DNA of 64,000 nucleotides, from the NCBI GenBank assembly GCA_900105225.1, contig LT629764.1, forward strand, positions 3,401,001 through 3,465,000, in the 5' to 3' direction. Shown here piece by piece: positions 43,012 through 51,246 of this stretch. Within the stretch, counting starts at the first letter, position 1. The number at the start of each line of letters is the position of its first letter. Origin of the DNA: Paenibacillaceae bacterium GAS479. Its GTDB lineage: Bacteria; Bacillota; Bacilli; Paenibacillales; Paenibacillaceae. The position numbers and the translations under genes were made by a program. The notes beneath the pieces are model-generated. The model saw nothing but the letters and a program-made list of their open reading frames with translations, made no database searches and was not told the DNA's origin.

Positions 43012-44322
43012 GTGTGTGCGAGGGGACAGCAACGAATCCTAGTCCTGACCGGAACGCTAGGAGAGGGTCATAACCAGGCAGCGCGCGCGATTGCGGAGGC
43101 AGCAGCAGGAGCTGCCCCGGACGCTGAGGTACGGGTTGTGGATTATATGAAATGGACGCATCCCAAGCTCCATTCGGTCAGCAGGTTCTGCTACATGCAG
43201 GGAATCAAGGGGTTACCGTTGGTATACGGCTATCTGTACCGTGCGACTAGAGAGGAGAATCGTTTATCCTCGCTGTTCAAGCAGCTTAGAACCTTCCGCA
43301 CGCAGCGGATGCTGCAGCTGCTGGAGGAGTTGCAGCCAACGGTCGTTGTGAGCACCTTTCCGGCAGCAGCTGCAGCGATGTCCTACCTGAAACAAAATTG
43401 GCTTACCAGAGTACCGTCTGTAACCGTGCTAACTGATTACGCGCGTCACAGCTACTGGATCCATCCTGGCACCGATCGTTATATCGTTGGGGCGGAGCCG
43501 CTTCGTCAGGCTTTGATCGCGCAAGGCGTGTCACCGGGACGAGTGGTGGCAACGGGAATTCCGGTGCGATCCCAGTTCGGCAAGGCCTACGACCGCAAGG
43601 CGTTGTGCCATAAGCATGGGCTCGATGAGTCCTTGCCGTCGATTTTGGTCATGGGCGGTGGGGATGGACTGATCGGGCGCAGCATAATGCGTTTACTGGA
43701 GGAGTCGTCGGTATTGCCACGAGCCCAGTTCATCATCGTATGCGGCCATAATGATCGCTTGCGCCGCCAGCTACAGGAACGTCTGGCAGGGATCGAGGGA
43801 CATCATCGCGTGCTGCTGACAGGCTACGTGCCTTACGTGCACGAATTGATGGCGGCTGCTGATGTCATGGTGACTAAGCCGGGCGGACTTACCGTGTCCG
43901 AGGCGCTTTCACAGGAGCTGCCGATGATTTTGTTCAAGCCGATCCCGGGCCAAGAACAAGAGAACTCCGCTTATCTGGCGGGACTAGGCGCCGCTTTGGA
44001 AGCAGGCAGCCGTAATGAGCTGCTGGAGCGGCTGCGCCAGGTGTTAGCCCATTCCTCGCTGCGCGCGCGGCTGCGCCGCAACGCGGCTCGGCACAAACCC
44101 GTCGAGGGTGCCCGCCGTGCGCTGCAAGCGATTCTGGAACTGCACGCGACAGGCGGAACAGCGTTGCAGGTCCAGGTACAGGCCATGGGAGCATCCCCTG
44201 CTCCGGCTGTAGTGGGTGACACAGTTACAGTGGCGGCAGCCGCGGTTGCTGCGGCGAATGGAGCCGCGGTGCTGCGAGCTCCGCGCAGCCAGCCTGATAC
44301 GGCCAATGTTTTACCTTTTTAA
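43012..44322 (+). CDS. UgtP/MGDG synthase-like glycosyltransferase (GT28)
   Basis: A 436-aa glycosyltransferase of the monogalactosyl/diglucosyl-diacylglycerol synthase family. The N-terminal TGTLGEGHNQAARAIAEA is the family loop, VVSTFPAAAAAMSYL and TDYARHSYWIHPGTDRYIVG follow, and the C-terminal donor site is VTKPGGLTVSEALSQELP. It should add glucose to diacylglycerol at the inner membrane face, making glycolipid anchors. Start: GTG 43012, 8 bp after GGAGG; a TTG at 42967 has no such site. The last 60 residues are Ala/Val/Gln-rich and look disordered. A terminator follows at 44327-44353. Confidence 0.87.
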   Translation: MCARGQQRILVLTGTLGEGHNQAARAIAEAAAGAAPDAEVRVVDYMKWTHPKLHSVSRFCYMQGIKGLPLVYGYLYRATREENRLSSLFKQLRTFRTQRMLQLLEELQPTVVVSTFPAAAAAMSYLKQNWLTRVPSVTVLTDYARHSYWIHPGTDRYIVGAEPLRQALIAQGVSPGRVVATGIPVRSQFGKAYDRKALCHKHGLDESLPSILVMGGGDGLIGRSIMRLLEESSVLPRAQFIIVCGHNDRLRRQLQERLAGIEGHHRVLLTGYVPYVHELMAAADVMVTKPGGLTVSEALSQELPMILFKPIPGQEQENSAYLAGLGAALEAGSRNELLERLRQVLAHSSLRARLRRNAARHKPVEGARRALQAILELHATGGTALQVQVQAMGASPAPAVVGDTVTVAAAAVAAANGAAVLRAPRSQPDTANVLPF

Positions 44323-44326
44323 AAAG

Positions 44327-44353
44327 TCGATCTCATGTGATCGATTTTTTTTT
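44327..44353 (+). terminator. Terminator of the glycosyltransferase gene
   Basis: TCGATC (44327-44332) pairs with GATCGA (44339-44344), preceded by A5 and followed by nine Ts. Confidence 0.85.
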
Positions 44354-44678
44354 GTCTTTTTTAGCGTAATCCTACTGTCGAATAAACCTACTTAATCTTC
44401 CAGATATAAAATTATATTTGACAGACTTTTTACCTGCTTGGACGCAATTACCCATAACAATAGGACTAGTAGATCAGAATAATAGGAGGTTTTCTCGACA
44501 AAAAGCGGGCTTCATACCATGAAGTCAATAGGACTAATGTGCAAAAAAGAGTAGGATATGCTACTTAGATCATATTGACTAGGTTCCTATGATCATTTTA
44601 TAATTGCCGTGTACAAATGTTGGTAATTGTAGATTTTTACTGGAATAATGATAATGCCGTCGAGAAGGAGCCGGATGC
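44354..44678 (+). promoter_or_regulatory. Long upstream region of the DUF5317 gene with promoter and repeats
   Basis: An AT-rich stretch without a gene. TTGACT (44575-44580), an 18-bp spacer and TATAAT (44599-44604) form a good promoter. Upstream, the word CAATAGGACTA occurs twice (near 44458 and 44525), and CTTCAT-ACC-ATGAAG makes a small hairpin near 44510-44524. I looked for a c-di-GMP riboswitch because a GGDEF protein is downstream, and saw none. Confidence 0.5.
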
Positions 44679-45266
44679 ATGGTATATGATGGGATCCTGC
44701 TAGGGCTAATTGTAGGGTTTATCCGGGCTGGTTGGAAGAATGGCCTGATTGCTTTATCCAATATCAAGATTCGATATGGATGGGTTTTCCCGGTTTTGTT
44801 GCTTGTCCAGTTTCTTCTTTTCTACCTTCAAGGTGTAAATTCTTTCATCGCTTCCATTAGTAGTTCATTTTTCATGGTAATTTACGTTGTAGGTCTAGTG
44901 CTGTTGTGGCTGAATCGTTCTCAGAGAGGTTTCGGAATGTTATTCGCTGGCGTGTTCCTGAATTTTTTGGTCATGCTTGTCAATGGGGGGCGCATGCCGG
45001 TTTCGCTGGATGCAGCATCGGTATTAACTCCCGCGGACGTTGAGATGCTCAAGTCTGGAGAAGTATGGTTTAAGCACCAATTACTTGATGATCAGACGAG
45101 GCTGTCCTTTCTAGGAGATATCATTCCTCTTGGTCCACCCTATCCGCGAAAACAAGCAATAAGCCTGGGCGATGTACTGATGAATATAGGGATCTTCTTC
45201 TATTTGCAAAACGTGATGCTGAGTTTTAAAGACACAGAAAATAAGCTCGAAGCACAAAAAGCCTGA
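44679..45266 (+). CDS. DUF5317 membrane protein
   Basis: A 195-aa membrane protein with four or five helices and the DUF5317 signature: NFLVMLVNGGRMPVSLDAA (about residues 98-116), then a histidine (FKHQLL), FLGDIIPLGPPYP and a closing SLGDVLMNIGIFFYLQ. The function of the family is unknown. The conserved polar residues facing one side of the membrane would suit an enzyme or a sensor. RBS AAGGAG precedes the ATG. It is cotranscribed with a 30-aa peptide gene 42 bp downstream. Confidence 0.8.
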   Translation: MVYDGILLGLIVGFIRAGWKNGLIALSNIKIRYGWVFPVLLLVQFLLFYLQGVNSFIASISSSFFMVIYVVGLVLLWLNRSQRGFGMLFAGVFLNFLVMLVNGGRMPVSLDAASVLTPADVEMLKSGEVWFKHQLLDDQTRLSFLGDIIPLGPPYPRKQAISLGDVLMNIGIFFYLQNVMLSFKDTENKLEAQKA

Positions 45267-45308
45267 CCTCTAGAAAATTGAGTAGACTCCCGAAAGGAGG
45301 TGAGGGGC

Positions 45309-45401
45309 ATGAAAAAAGTAAACGTTAAAGTTCTTCTTTTCAATATTGCCGTTGTCGCTTCCGCAGCAATCGCTTTGACTTCCGGCCTGCGTGTATACTA
45401 A
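45309..45401 (+). CDS. 30-aa hydrophobic peptide, possible signal or membrane peptide
   Basis: A short gene with a near-perfect ribosome site (AAGGAGGTGA, 8 bp before the ATG). The product starts MKKVNVKVLLF, has a hydrophobic core rich in Ala/Val/Ile, and ends TSGLRVY. It reads like a signal peptide with a short tail and no mature protein, as in secreted peptide pheromones, or like a one-helix membrane peptide. A hairpin follows the stop, so the transcript can end here. Neighbours are a DUF5317 membrane protein and a membrane GGDEF/HD-GYP protein. Confidence 0.6.
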   Translation: MKKVNVKVLLFNIAVVASAAIALTSGLRVY

Positions 45402-45412
45402 TAGCCTATTTA

Positions 45413-45450
45413 GAAAAAGAAGCAGTCTCATACTGTTTCTTTTTCCTTTT
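45413..45450 (+). terminator. Attenuator/terminator after the peptide gene
   Basis: GAAAAAGAAGCAGT (45413-45426) pairs with ACTGTTTCTTTTTC (45432-45445) with one G-T pair, ending in a T-rich tract. It lies between the peptide gene and the GGDEF/HD-GYP gene, so expression of the latter may be reduced relative to the peptide. Confidence 0.6.
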
Positions 45451-45482
45451 ATATTCAACGATTTTATTCAGGGGAGACTAGA

Positions 45483-47354
45483 ATGGGAATGTCCACTCGC
45501 CTTAGAAAAATCATAGCGCCGGTTAATAGTTACCTTCTACTAGTTTTCATATTAGGTATCACGCTGGTTTGCGCATACAACTACCCATTCGATCTTAATT
45601 ACTCACCATTAGAGTGGACGATGATTTACTCCATGATTGGCTGTACCGTCCTCTTAGACCACTATACCTTTCGTCTGCCTCCCGAAGGGCATACACAGTC
45701 GATGGACTCTACAATATTTCTCGCAGCAACTTTTGTTTATGGAGCCAAAGTGTCATTGCTAGTTCTTTTCATTAGTTCTATTTTTATTATTTTCATTCGC
45801 AAAGAAGTAGCATGGTGGAAACATCTGCTTAACTTTTCCGTTTATACTACGATGATTTTTAGTGCGGATAAGGTATATAAGCTACTTGGCGGCGAGGTTG
45901 GACAGTTTAGTACAAGTTTTCTGCCTGCATATGTTTTATCGCTCGCAGCTTATTTCAGCGCTAACGTTGTATTTGTGGGAATTTATTATTTTCTCTTATA
46001 TAAAGGGAGACTAGTGGGAATTCTACGATTGTTTTTAAAAGAAGTTTTGTTTGCATATTTAAGCATCTTACTGCTTTCCATGGTATTGGTTGTTTTAGTA
46101 ATAAATACTCATATTTTTGGTCTATTTCTTTTTCTTATTATTGCAGTGTTGCTCTCCCATGTTTTCAAGCAGCTATTCTTCATGTACCACGAAATAAATG
46201 ACAAGGCAAATAAAGACCAGCGTACCGGACTGTTTAATCATAGTTATCTGGAAGAGAAGCTGGATGAATATATTAAGCTTCATCGCGAGGAAGGCCAAGC
46301 GTTCTCCTTTGCCATGCTGGATTTGGACGACTTCAAAAAGTACAACGACCTGCACGGACATCCCCAAGGAGATAACCTCTTGAGTTTCGTTGGCTCTATC
46401 ATCAAAGAAGAATGCCAATCCCATGAGTTCGTCTGCGCCCGTTACGGGGGCGAGGAATTTGCCGTCATCATGCCGGGACTGGACAAGAATAAAGCCCGGA
46501 CGTTCATCAATCAGCTGCGCAAAAGGATTAACAACTCTCCTTTTGATGGGGTAGACGTTTTGCCTCATGGTTGTATCTCCTTCTCTGCAGGCGTTATGGA
46601 AATGAACTCAGACACGTTCGAGAAATCACAGCTTGTAGGTTTTTCCGACCGTGCTATGTACATTTCAAAATCCAAAGGCAAAAATATGGTCACCATATAT
46701 GGCGAGCAGACCTATTTGCCACAGCTTTTCGAGCATGAGATCAATGAGCTTGAGCAGCAGATTCGGGTGTTCCTATCCAAAGATGTCTACACCTTTAAGC
46801 ATTCCAAGCGTGTCTATTCATATGCGGTAGATATGGCAGAGGTGCTCGACCTGTGCGAAGAAGAGCGGAGGATGCTTATTCTCGGCGCATTGATTCATGA
46901 TATCGGTAAGCTGGAAGTGCCGCGCGAAGTGCTGAACAAGCGTACCAAGCTGACCAGCGATGAATGGGAGCTTATTAAAAAGCATGTGACTTTTGGCAAG
47001 GAATTTCTTCTGGCGACGGGCAAATACGCCGATCTTGTGCCGCTAGTGGAGCTGCATCATGAACGTTATGATGGCAACGGTTATCCGCATGCTCTTAAGG
47101 GGACGGAGATTCCGCGCTTGGCTCGCATGCTATGTATCATCGATTCCTTTGATGCGATGACAACCGAGCGTCCTTATCAGCGCACCAAGTCCTTCCATGA
47201 AGCGCTGGATGAAATGAGACGTTGTACGGGCAGCCAATTCGACCCCGAGCTTGTCGTTCCATTCATCCGTTATATAGAAGGACGTATCGAGCAAGGCGAT
47301 ATTCCCGAAGAGGCTCTGCAGGCGATGGAGCAGCAACAGAATCAGGAAGTTTAA
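45483..47354 (+). CDS. Membrane GGDEF / HD-GYP c-di-GMP enzyme
   Basis: A 623-aa protein. About seven N-terminal helices (residues 15-235) form a membrane sensor. A diguanylate cyclase domain follows with an intact RYGGEEFAV (about 320-328), then an HD-GYP phosphodiesterase with IHDIGK (about 470) and HHERYDGNGYP (about 525-535). Both active sites look complete, so it could make and break c-di-GMP. RBS GGGGAG lies 7 bp before the ATG. It is downstream of the peptide gene and the attenuator; sensing of that peptide by the membrane part is only a hypothesis. Confidence 0.9.
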   Translation: MGMSTRLRKIIAPVNSYLLLVFILGITLVCAYNYPFDLNYSPLEWTMIYSMIGCTVLLDHYTFRLPPEGHTQSMDSTIFLAATFVYGAKVSLLVLFISSIFIIFIRKEVAWWKHLLNFSVYTTMIFSADKVYKLLGGEVGQFSTSFLPAYVLSLAAYFSANVVFVGIYYFLLYKGRLVGILRLFLKEVLFAYLSILLLSMVLVVLVINTHIFGLFLFLIIAVLLSHVFKQLFFMYHEINDKANKDQRTGLFNHSYLEEKLDEYIKLHREEGQAFSFAMLDLDDFKKYNDLHGHPQGDNLLSFVGSIIKEECQSHEFVCARYGGEEFAVIMPGLDKNKARTFINQLRKRINNSPFDGVDVLPHGCISFSAGVMEMNSDTFEKSQLVGFSDRAMYISKSKGKNMVTIYGEQTYLPQLFEHEINELEQQIRVFLSKDVYTFKHSKRVYSYAVDMAEVLDLCEEERRMLILGALIHDIGKLEVPREVLNKRTKLTSDEWELIKKHVTFGKEFLLATGKYADLVPLVELHHERYDGNGYPHALKGTEIPRLARMLCIIDSFDAMTTERPYQRTKSFHEALDEMRRCTGSQFDPELVVPFIRYIEGRIEQGDIPEEALQAMEQQQNQEV

Positions 47355-47362
47355 GCCAATAG

Positions 47363-47400
47363 ATAAAGCCGGCTCGCTAAAGAGTCGGCTTTATTTTGTT
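47363..47400 (+). terminator. Terminator of the GGDEF/HD-GYP gene
   Basis: ATAAAGCCG...CGGCTTTAT stem with a CTC/GAG inner part, followed by TTTG. Confidence 0.75.
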
Positions 47401-47500
47401 TCTAGTAAATAGAAGGTGGCCAGAGTTGACGTTCTGTTGCTCCTGAGGAGATAATCGTAGCAATTGTAAACTTGTACGAAAGGCGGCTGGACAACGACTT

Positions 47501-48664
47501 ATGGGCAAGCCGGACAAAGTATTACTGAAAATACAGGAAGTGACGGAGCGCCGCCGAATCGTCGGGATGGCTTGCGCTTTTCTCATTCGCGGCCGTGTCG
47601 TTTGGAAGGGGAACGTCGGCCAAGCCGACATTGAAAGAAAGCTTCCCGTCACTGACAAAACGATTTTTCGCATTGCTTCCATTTCTAAAACGGTTACGGC
47701 GGTCGCTTTGCTGCAACTGGTAGAGCAAGGACGGTGTAGTCTGGATGACGATGTCGGGCGGCTGCTTGGTCTGCCGCTGCGTCATCCGCTCTACCGGGAA
47801 GAGTCAATCAAGCTCCGCAATCTGATGACCCATACGAGCGGACTGCGGGATGAATACAAGGCGTTCGCCGCCGCATCACGCCAGGAGCCGATGCTTCCAT
47901 TATCGGAGCTGCTAATGCCCGGAGGGGGCTGGCAGCCGACCAAGCTTTGGGGGGACAAGCCGCCGGGTGATCCGACTGGTTATGCATACTCCAATCTTGG
48001 TGCTATCGTGATGGCGACGATTGTGGAACGACTGAGCGGCGAGCGATTCGACCGGTACTGCCGCAAACATTTGCTCTTGCCGCTTGGCATGACTGATTCC
48101 AGCTTCAATTTGGACGATATCGATGATCCCAATCGGCTGGCTGTTCTATACGAGCGGGATTCTGCCACGGGCCAGTACAGGGCCGCTGCCGATGCTGACC
48201 GGGGCGTTCGTCCTGATCCTCTTGACCTTCGCGAGTATGTGCCCGGTGTGAACGGCTCGCTTTTCGAGCCTCAAGGCGGACTGCGGACGACGATTACGGA
48301 TCTGTCTCGCTGGCTAGAGCTGTTGGCTGGTCGGGGCGAGCGGAATGGCGTACGTCTGCTGCAGGCGCGTACGGTTCAAAATATGCTGAGTCAGCACTGG
48401 AAGCGGGAGCCGCAGGAAGGCTTTTATCGCGAGAGCGGCCTGCAGCTGCAGCGGACGCGTGATCTTTTTCCAGGACGTCTGATGGTTGGTCAAGCAGGGC
48501 ATGCTTACGGTTTGCGCAGCGGGATGTACTTCGAGCCCGACACTGGCATGGGCATTGTGTATGCGATGAACGGCCTGGACGACGCCAAGGATGGCCATGT
48601 GTTCACGGCTGCGGAGAGGGAGCTTACGGCGGCCATGACCGAGATTTTTCTGAAGAAGAAATAG
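47501..48664 (+). CDS. Serine beta-lactamase-like hydrolase (class C/penicillin-binding fold)
   Basis: A 387-aa serine hydrolase of the beta-lactamase/D-Ala peptidase (S12) superfamily. The SxxK motif is IASISKTVTAVALLQL (about residues 58-73), YxN is YAYSNLGAIV (about 161), and a C-terminal HAYGLRSGMYFE stands in place of KTG. No signal peptide is visible, so it is probably cytoplasmic and more likely an esterase or D-amino acid peptidase than a resistance beta-lactamase. It lies alone after the terminator of the GGDEF gene. Confidence 0.83.
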   Translation: MGKPDKVLLKIQEVTERRRIVGMACAFLIRGRVVWKGNVGQADIERKLPVTDKTIFRIASISKTVTAVALLQLVEQGRCSLDDDVGRLLGLPLRHPLYREESIKLRNLMTHTSGLRDEYKAFAAASRQEPMLPLSELLMPGGGWQPTKLWGDKPPGDPTGYAYSNLGAIVMATIVERLSGERFDRYCRKHLLLPLGMTDSSFNLDDIDDPNRLAVLYERDSATGQYRAAADADRGVRPDPLDLREYVPGVNGSLFEPQGGLRTTITDLSRWLELLAGRGERNGVRLLQARTVQNMLSQHWKREPQEGFYRESGLQLQRTRDLFPGRLMVGQAGHAYGLRSGMYFEPDTGMGIVYAMNGLDDAKDGHVFTAAERELTAAMTEIFLKKK

Positions 48665-48707
48665 GGATGGATCTTCGTGATGCGCAGTCGTCGCTGAACA
48701 ATAACGA

Positions 48708-48802
48708 CCGGGAAGGGTGGGCACGACCCACTTCCGGTATAGGGATTTTTTAAAACCCAGCAAATGCGGTCAGTCACCTGGCTCGCTTTTGCTAGGTTTT
48801 TT
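48708..48802 (+). terminator. Two tandem hairpins after the hydrolase gene
   Basis: The first stem is CCGGGAAGGGTGGG (48708-48721) with CCCACTTCCGG (48727-48737), followed by a T run at 48746-48751. The second is AAACCCAGCAAA with TTTGCTAGGTTT (48753-48800), ending in TTTTTT. The first is unusually GC-rich. Together they form a strong terminator or a structured 3' element. Confidence 0.65.
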
Positions 48803-48959
48803 AGCGTTCTCACTCCCTCAACCCCCTAGTGAGAAATGGAGGAGATTTAGGTGTAAAGCAATTAGATCGAGCCAATCTGAAAGGAGGGGCTGACGAATAT
48901 AGCCTCCTATATCGTGCAGGGATTTATTTCCATGATTTTTACATGAGGAGACGCATTGG

Positions 48960-49067
48960 ATGCAATACATAGGCTTTGGAAAGCTGAACGGGATAAGTAT
49001 AGGCTGCGGAAACTGTGTTTTACAGGAACCTGCAAGGCGTATGGCGAATTCAAGCTTTAGGGAATAA
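48960..49067 (+). CDS. Candidate 35-aa peptide gene with a CGNC motif
   Basis: A short frame starting at ATG 48960, 9 bp after GAGGAG and ending at TAA 49065-49067. The product contains two neighbouring cysteines (IGCGNCVL) followed by a basic tail (ARRMANSSF). The surrounding 500 bp (48665-49166) holds no other gene. Length, ribosome site and cysteine pair make it worth noting, but there is no conservation evidence and it may be chance. Confidence 0.3.
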   Translation: MQYIGFGKLNGISIGCGNCVLQEPARRMANSSFRE

Positions 49068-49102
49068 AGCTTATGAAGCTGAAGCTTATCTGGCATAGAG
49101 CA

Positions 49103-49127
49103 TGTTGAATGCAAAGTTCATTCAGCA
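49103..49127 (+). promoter_or_regulatory. Inverted repeat upstream of the NlpC/P60 gene
   Basis: TGTTGAATG (49103-49111) and CATTCAGCA (49119-49127) are complementary except at one base, with a 7-bp spacer. They lie 40 bp before the start codon, a plausible operator. Confidence 0.35.
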
Positions 49128-49166
49128 TGAAGCATGACGAATTCAATTTTGAAGGAGGCATGGCAC

Positions 49167-50342
49167 ATGACCGAGGTAAGCTTAAAGAAAGCGCGCGTCG
49201 CTGTGAACGTGGCAGGGGTATGGACCGGTCCAGGTTATGCCAGGGAGCTGGACGCTCCGGCGTTGGCATCACCGGCAGATGTGCGCGGTTGGCTCGGAAG
49301 CATGCCGTATGAGCAGCGGCTTGATCTCAGCGAGGGAAACCGACTACAAACTCAACTGCTGCTCCGTGAGCAGGTGCTCGTGGCTGCGGAGCAGGATGGT
49401 TGGGCGCAGATTTACGCACCTTCTCAGCGCACGCGCAAGGAGCCGCTTGGTTACCGGGGCTGGATGCCTTTGGCTCAGTTGGTTTTTGAGCCAGCGGCTG
49501 CTTCGCTTGCCGACTTCGTCTCAGCCGAGGACCTGTATGCTGGCCCGGGTAAAGTTGAGGAAGTACAGGTAGGCTCAAGTGCAGCCGAGGCGTTGCTTGC
49601 AGGATCGGGTACAGGCGAGCCGTTGCATGCAAGCATAGGCATAGGCATAGGCACAGTTGAAGAGCTACTATCAGACTCGGGCGCTGCTGAGCCGTTGCAG
49701 GTAGAATCAGATACAGCTGACGCGTTGCTGGCCGTAGTCACAGCTGAAAGCGCATGGTTGCATCGCGGCGCTATGGAAGACGACTGCGAGCCACAGCCTT
49801 GGCTGGAGCTGAGCTATCTCACTGCGCTCCCTGTTCTGACAGGGCTGGGAGAGTGGGTACAGGTTCAACTTCCTCAAGGAGGCAGCGGTCTGCTGCGCAG
49901 CTCCGAAGTGAGCCAGCGGCGGCAGGTTCTCGGAGCTGCTGTGTCTTCTGCGAACGGACGCCATTCCGGGCGCATCATTGTCGAGGAGGCGAAGCGCTAC
50001 CTCGGTCTGCCTTATTTGTGGGGCGGCGTCTCCTCTTTTGGCTATGACTGCTCGGGTCTTGTTTATAGCATGCACTTGGCTGCCGGCTTCCTCATTCCAC
50101 GTGACGCTGCTGACCAGGCTCTGGAGGGAATATCGGTGGAGCGAGAAGATCTGACTCCGGGCGACCTGCTGTTCTTCGCCTATGAGGAGGGTAAAGGACG
50201 CATCCATCATGTCGGCATTTGTGCCGGCGGCGGGCGAATGGTCCATTCTCCACGTACAGGCCGCTGCGTTGAGCTCGTAAAGTTTGACGAAAGCTACGAA
50301 CTTTACCGAGAACATTGCGCCACACGCCGCTATTGGAGATGA
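49167..50342 (+). CDS. NlpC/P60 endopeptidase with SH3b domains, YkfC-like
   Basis: A 391-aa protein without a signal peptide. Two SH3b-like regions (about residues 8-110 and 190-260) are separated by an acidic low-complexity linker (about 125-200) made of imperfect SGTGEPL-type repeats. The NlpC/P60 domain (about 270-391) has the catalytic Cys in FGYDCSGLVYSM and His in IHHVGICAGGGRMVHSP. The layout matches YkfC, a gamma-D-Glu-L-DAP endopeptidase that recycles cytoplasmic murein peptides. Start: ATG 49167 (GGAGG, 8 bp). The linker is longer than in YkfC. Confidence 0.85.
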   Translation: MTEVSLKKARVAVNVAGVWTGPGYARELDAPALASPADVRGWLGSMPYEQRLDLSEGNRLQTQLLLREQVLVAAEQDGWAQIYAPSQRTRKEPLGYRGWMPLAQLVFEPAAASLADFVSAEDLYAGPGKVEEVQVGSSAAEALLAGSGTGEPLHASIGIGIGTVEELLSDSGAAEPLQVESDTADALLAVVTAESAWLHRGAMEDDCEPQPWLELSYLTALPVLTGLGEWVQVQLPQGGSGLLRSSEVSQRRQVLGAAVSSANGRHSGRIIVEEAKRYLGLPYLWGGVSSFGYDCSGLVYSMHLAAGFLIPRDAADQALEGISVEREDLTPGDLLFFAYEEGKGRIHHVGICAGGGRMVHSPRTGRCVELVKFDESYELYREHCATRRYWR

Positions 50343-50367
50343 ACAGGCAAGCGACTTTGCCGAAAGA

Positions 50368-50454
50368 ACAGTCTGTAAGCACAGCGTGTAAGAACAGTCT
50401 GTAAGTACAGTCTGTAAGTCTGCAGAAATAGTCTTCCGGTCTGCAAAAATAGTC
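50368..50454 (+). repeat. 13-bp iterons followed by a 21-bp spaced repeat
   Basis: Four contiguous 13-bp units start at 50368, 50381, 50394 and 50407. Three have the palindromic core ACAGTCTGT and one is ACAGCGTGT. Directly after, TCTGCAGAAATAGTC (50419-50433) recurs as TCTGCAAAAATAGTC (50440-50454). No gene covers the region. Confidence 0.8.
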
Positions 50455-50740
50455 TGCTAGTCTGGCCTGGAAGGCGGGCCTGCAAGCTCTGTCCGAAAGC
50501 TTGTCTTTCCTGCACTCGAGCTTCGACTGTCTACTGGAAGCCCGTTTTGTCGCTGATGCGGCATGCGGGTTTATGGTTTGGTTCCAAGGCGAAGAGGAGT
50601 AGAGCGAGGAAGTTCGTTTCCATTAGCTGATATCGGATAATGAATCGTCAAAGAGTTAGAGTGGAGGGGAAAATCCGAGCAATTCGCACGCGAGAAACGA
50701 AGATCCCCTTACAACTAGCTGGACTAAATCGCGGGAGACC

Positions 50741-50840
50741 GTAACGAAACTCAAAAGCGCTATTTGGCCGAATTGGATACGATTGAGATTGTAACGAAAC
50801 TGAGACGCGTTATTCCTCGTTAAAATCGAATTTTTTGAAT
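50741..50840 (+). repeat. Two degenerate 50-bp tandem units
   Basis: GTAACGAAACT begins at 50741 and again at 50791, and the similarity continues for about 25 bp (GCGCTATT against GCGTTATT). The sequence looks like a dispersed intergenic repeat of Paenibacillus-type genomes; I cannot check other copies here. Confidence 0.6.
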
Positions 50841-51246
50841 ACTCGGTCTGACCTGCTCGGGATATGTTCCCGCGATAACTAACTACAATGAACCATTCAG
50901 AAGTTAGCAAACGACTACATCCAAGTTCCATCAAGAGACGGATAAGCAGCTAGCATAAAGACGAATAAGCACACAGACGGATTAGCAATATATAATCCTT
51001 TCTTGCAGCACCCCTATACCTACATACGGAGTATGCTGAGTACGCCCGCCACCTGCGAAGTTTTTGGAGTTCCTCTGCAATCCCGCCCCTATCTATCAGT
51101 ACCCATAACCCCGCGCTACTTACATTCCGAAGCCATCACTAAATAGTTTTAATCGTTGTTTACCTTGTTTCCATAGGTTTATTCTTCCATGCTAGAAGGT
51201 AGCGAAAAGATTACCCCAAGTTCAGACTGACTGGAGATGAGAGAAT
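50841..51246. other. Non-coding remainder of a 900-bp gap
   Basis: I see no gene, terminator or RNA motif that I can support between the repeats and the next start codon. Frames on either strand are short and without ribosome sites. Confidence 0.4.

Noticed and set aside
44354..44678. c-di-GMP riboswitch upstream of the DUF5317/GGDEF unit
   Set aside because: I looked for the conserved GEMM-type core and found neither its paired stems nor its conserved words.
47501..48664. True resistance beta-lactamase
   Set aside because: SxxK and YxN are present, but there is no signal peptide and no KTG; more likely a cytoplasmic esterase or peptidase of the same fold.
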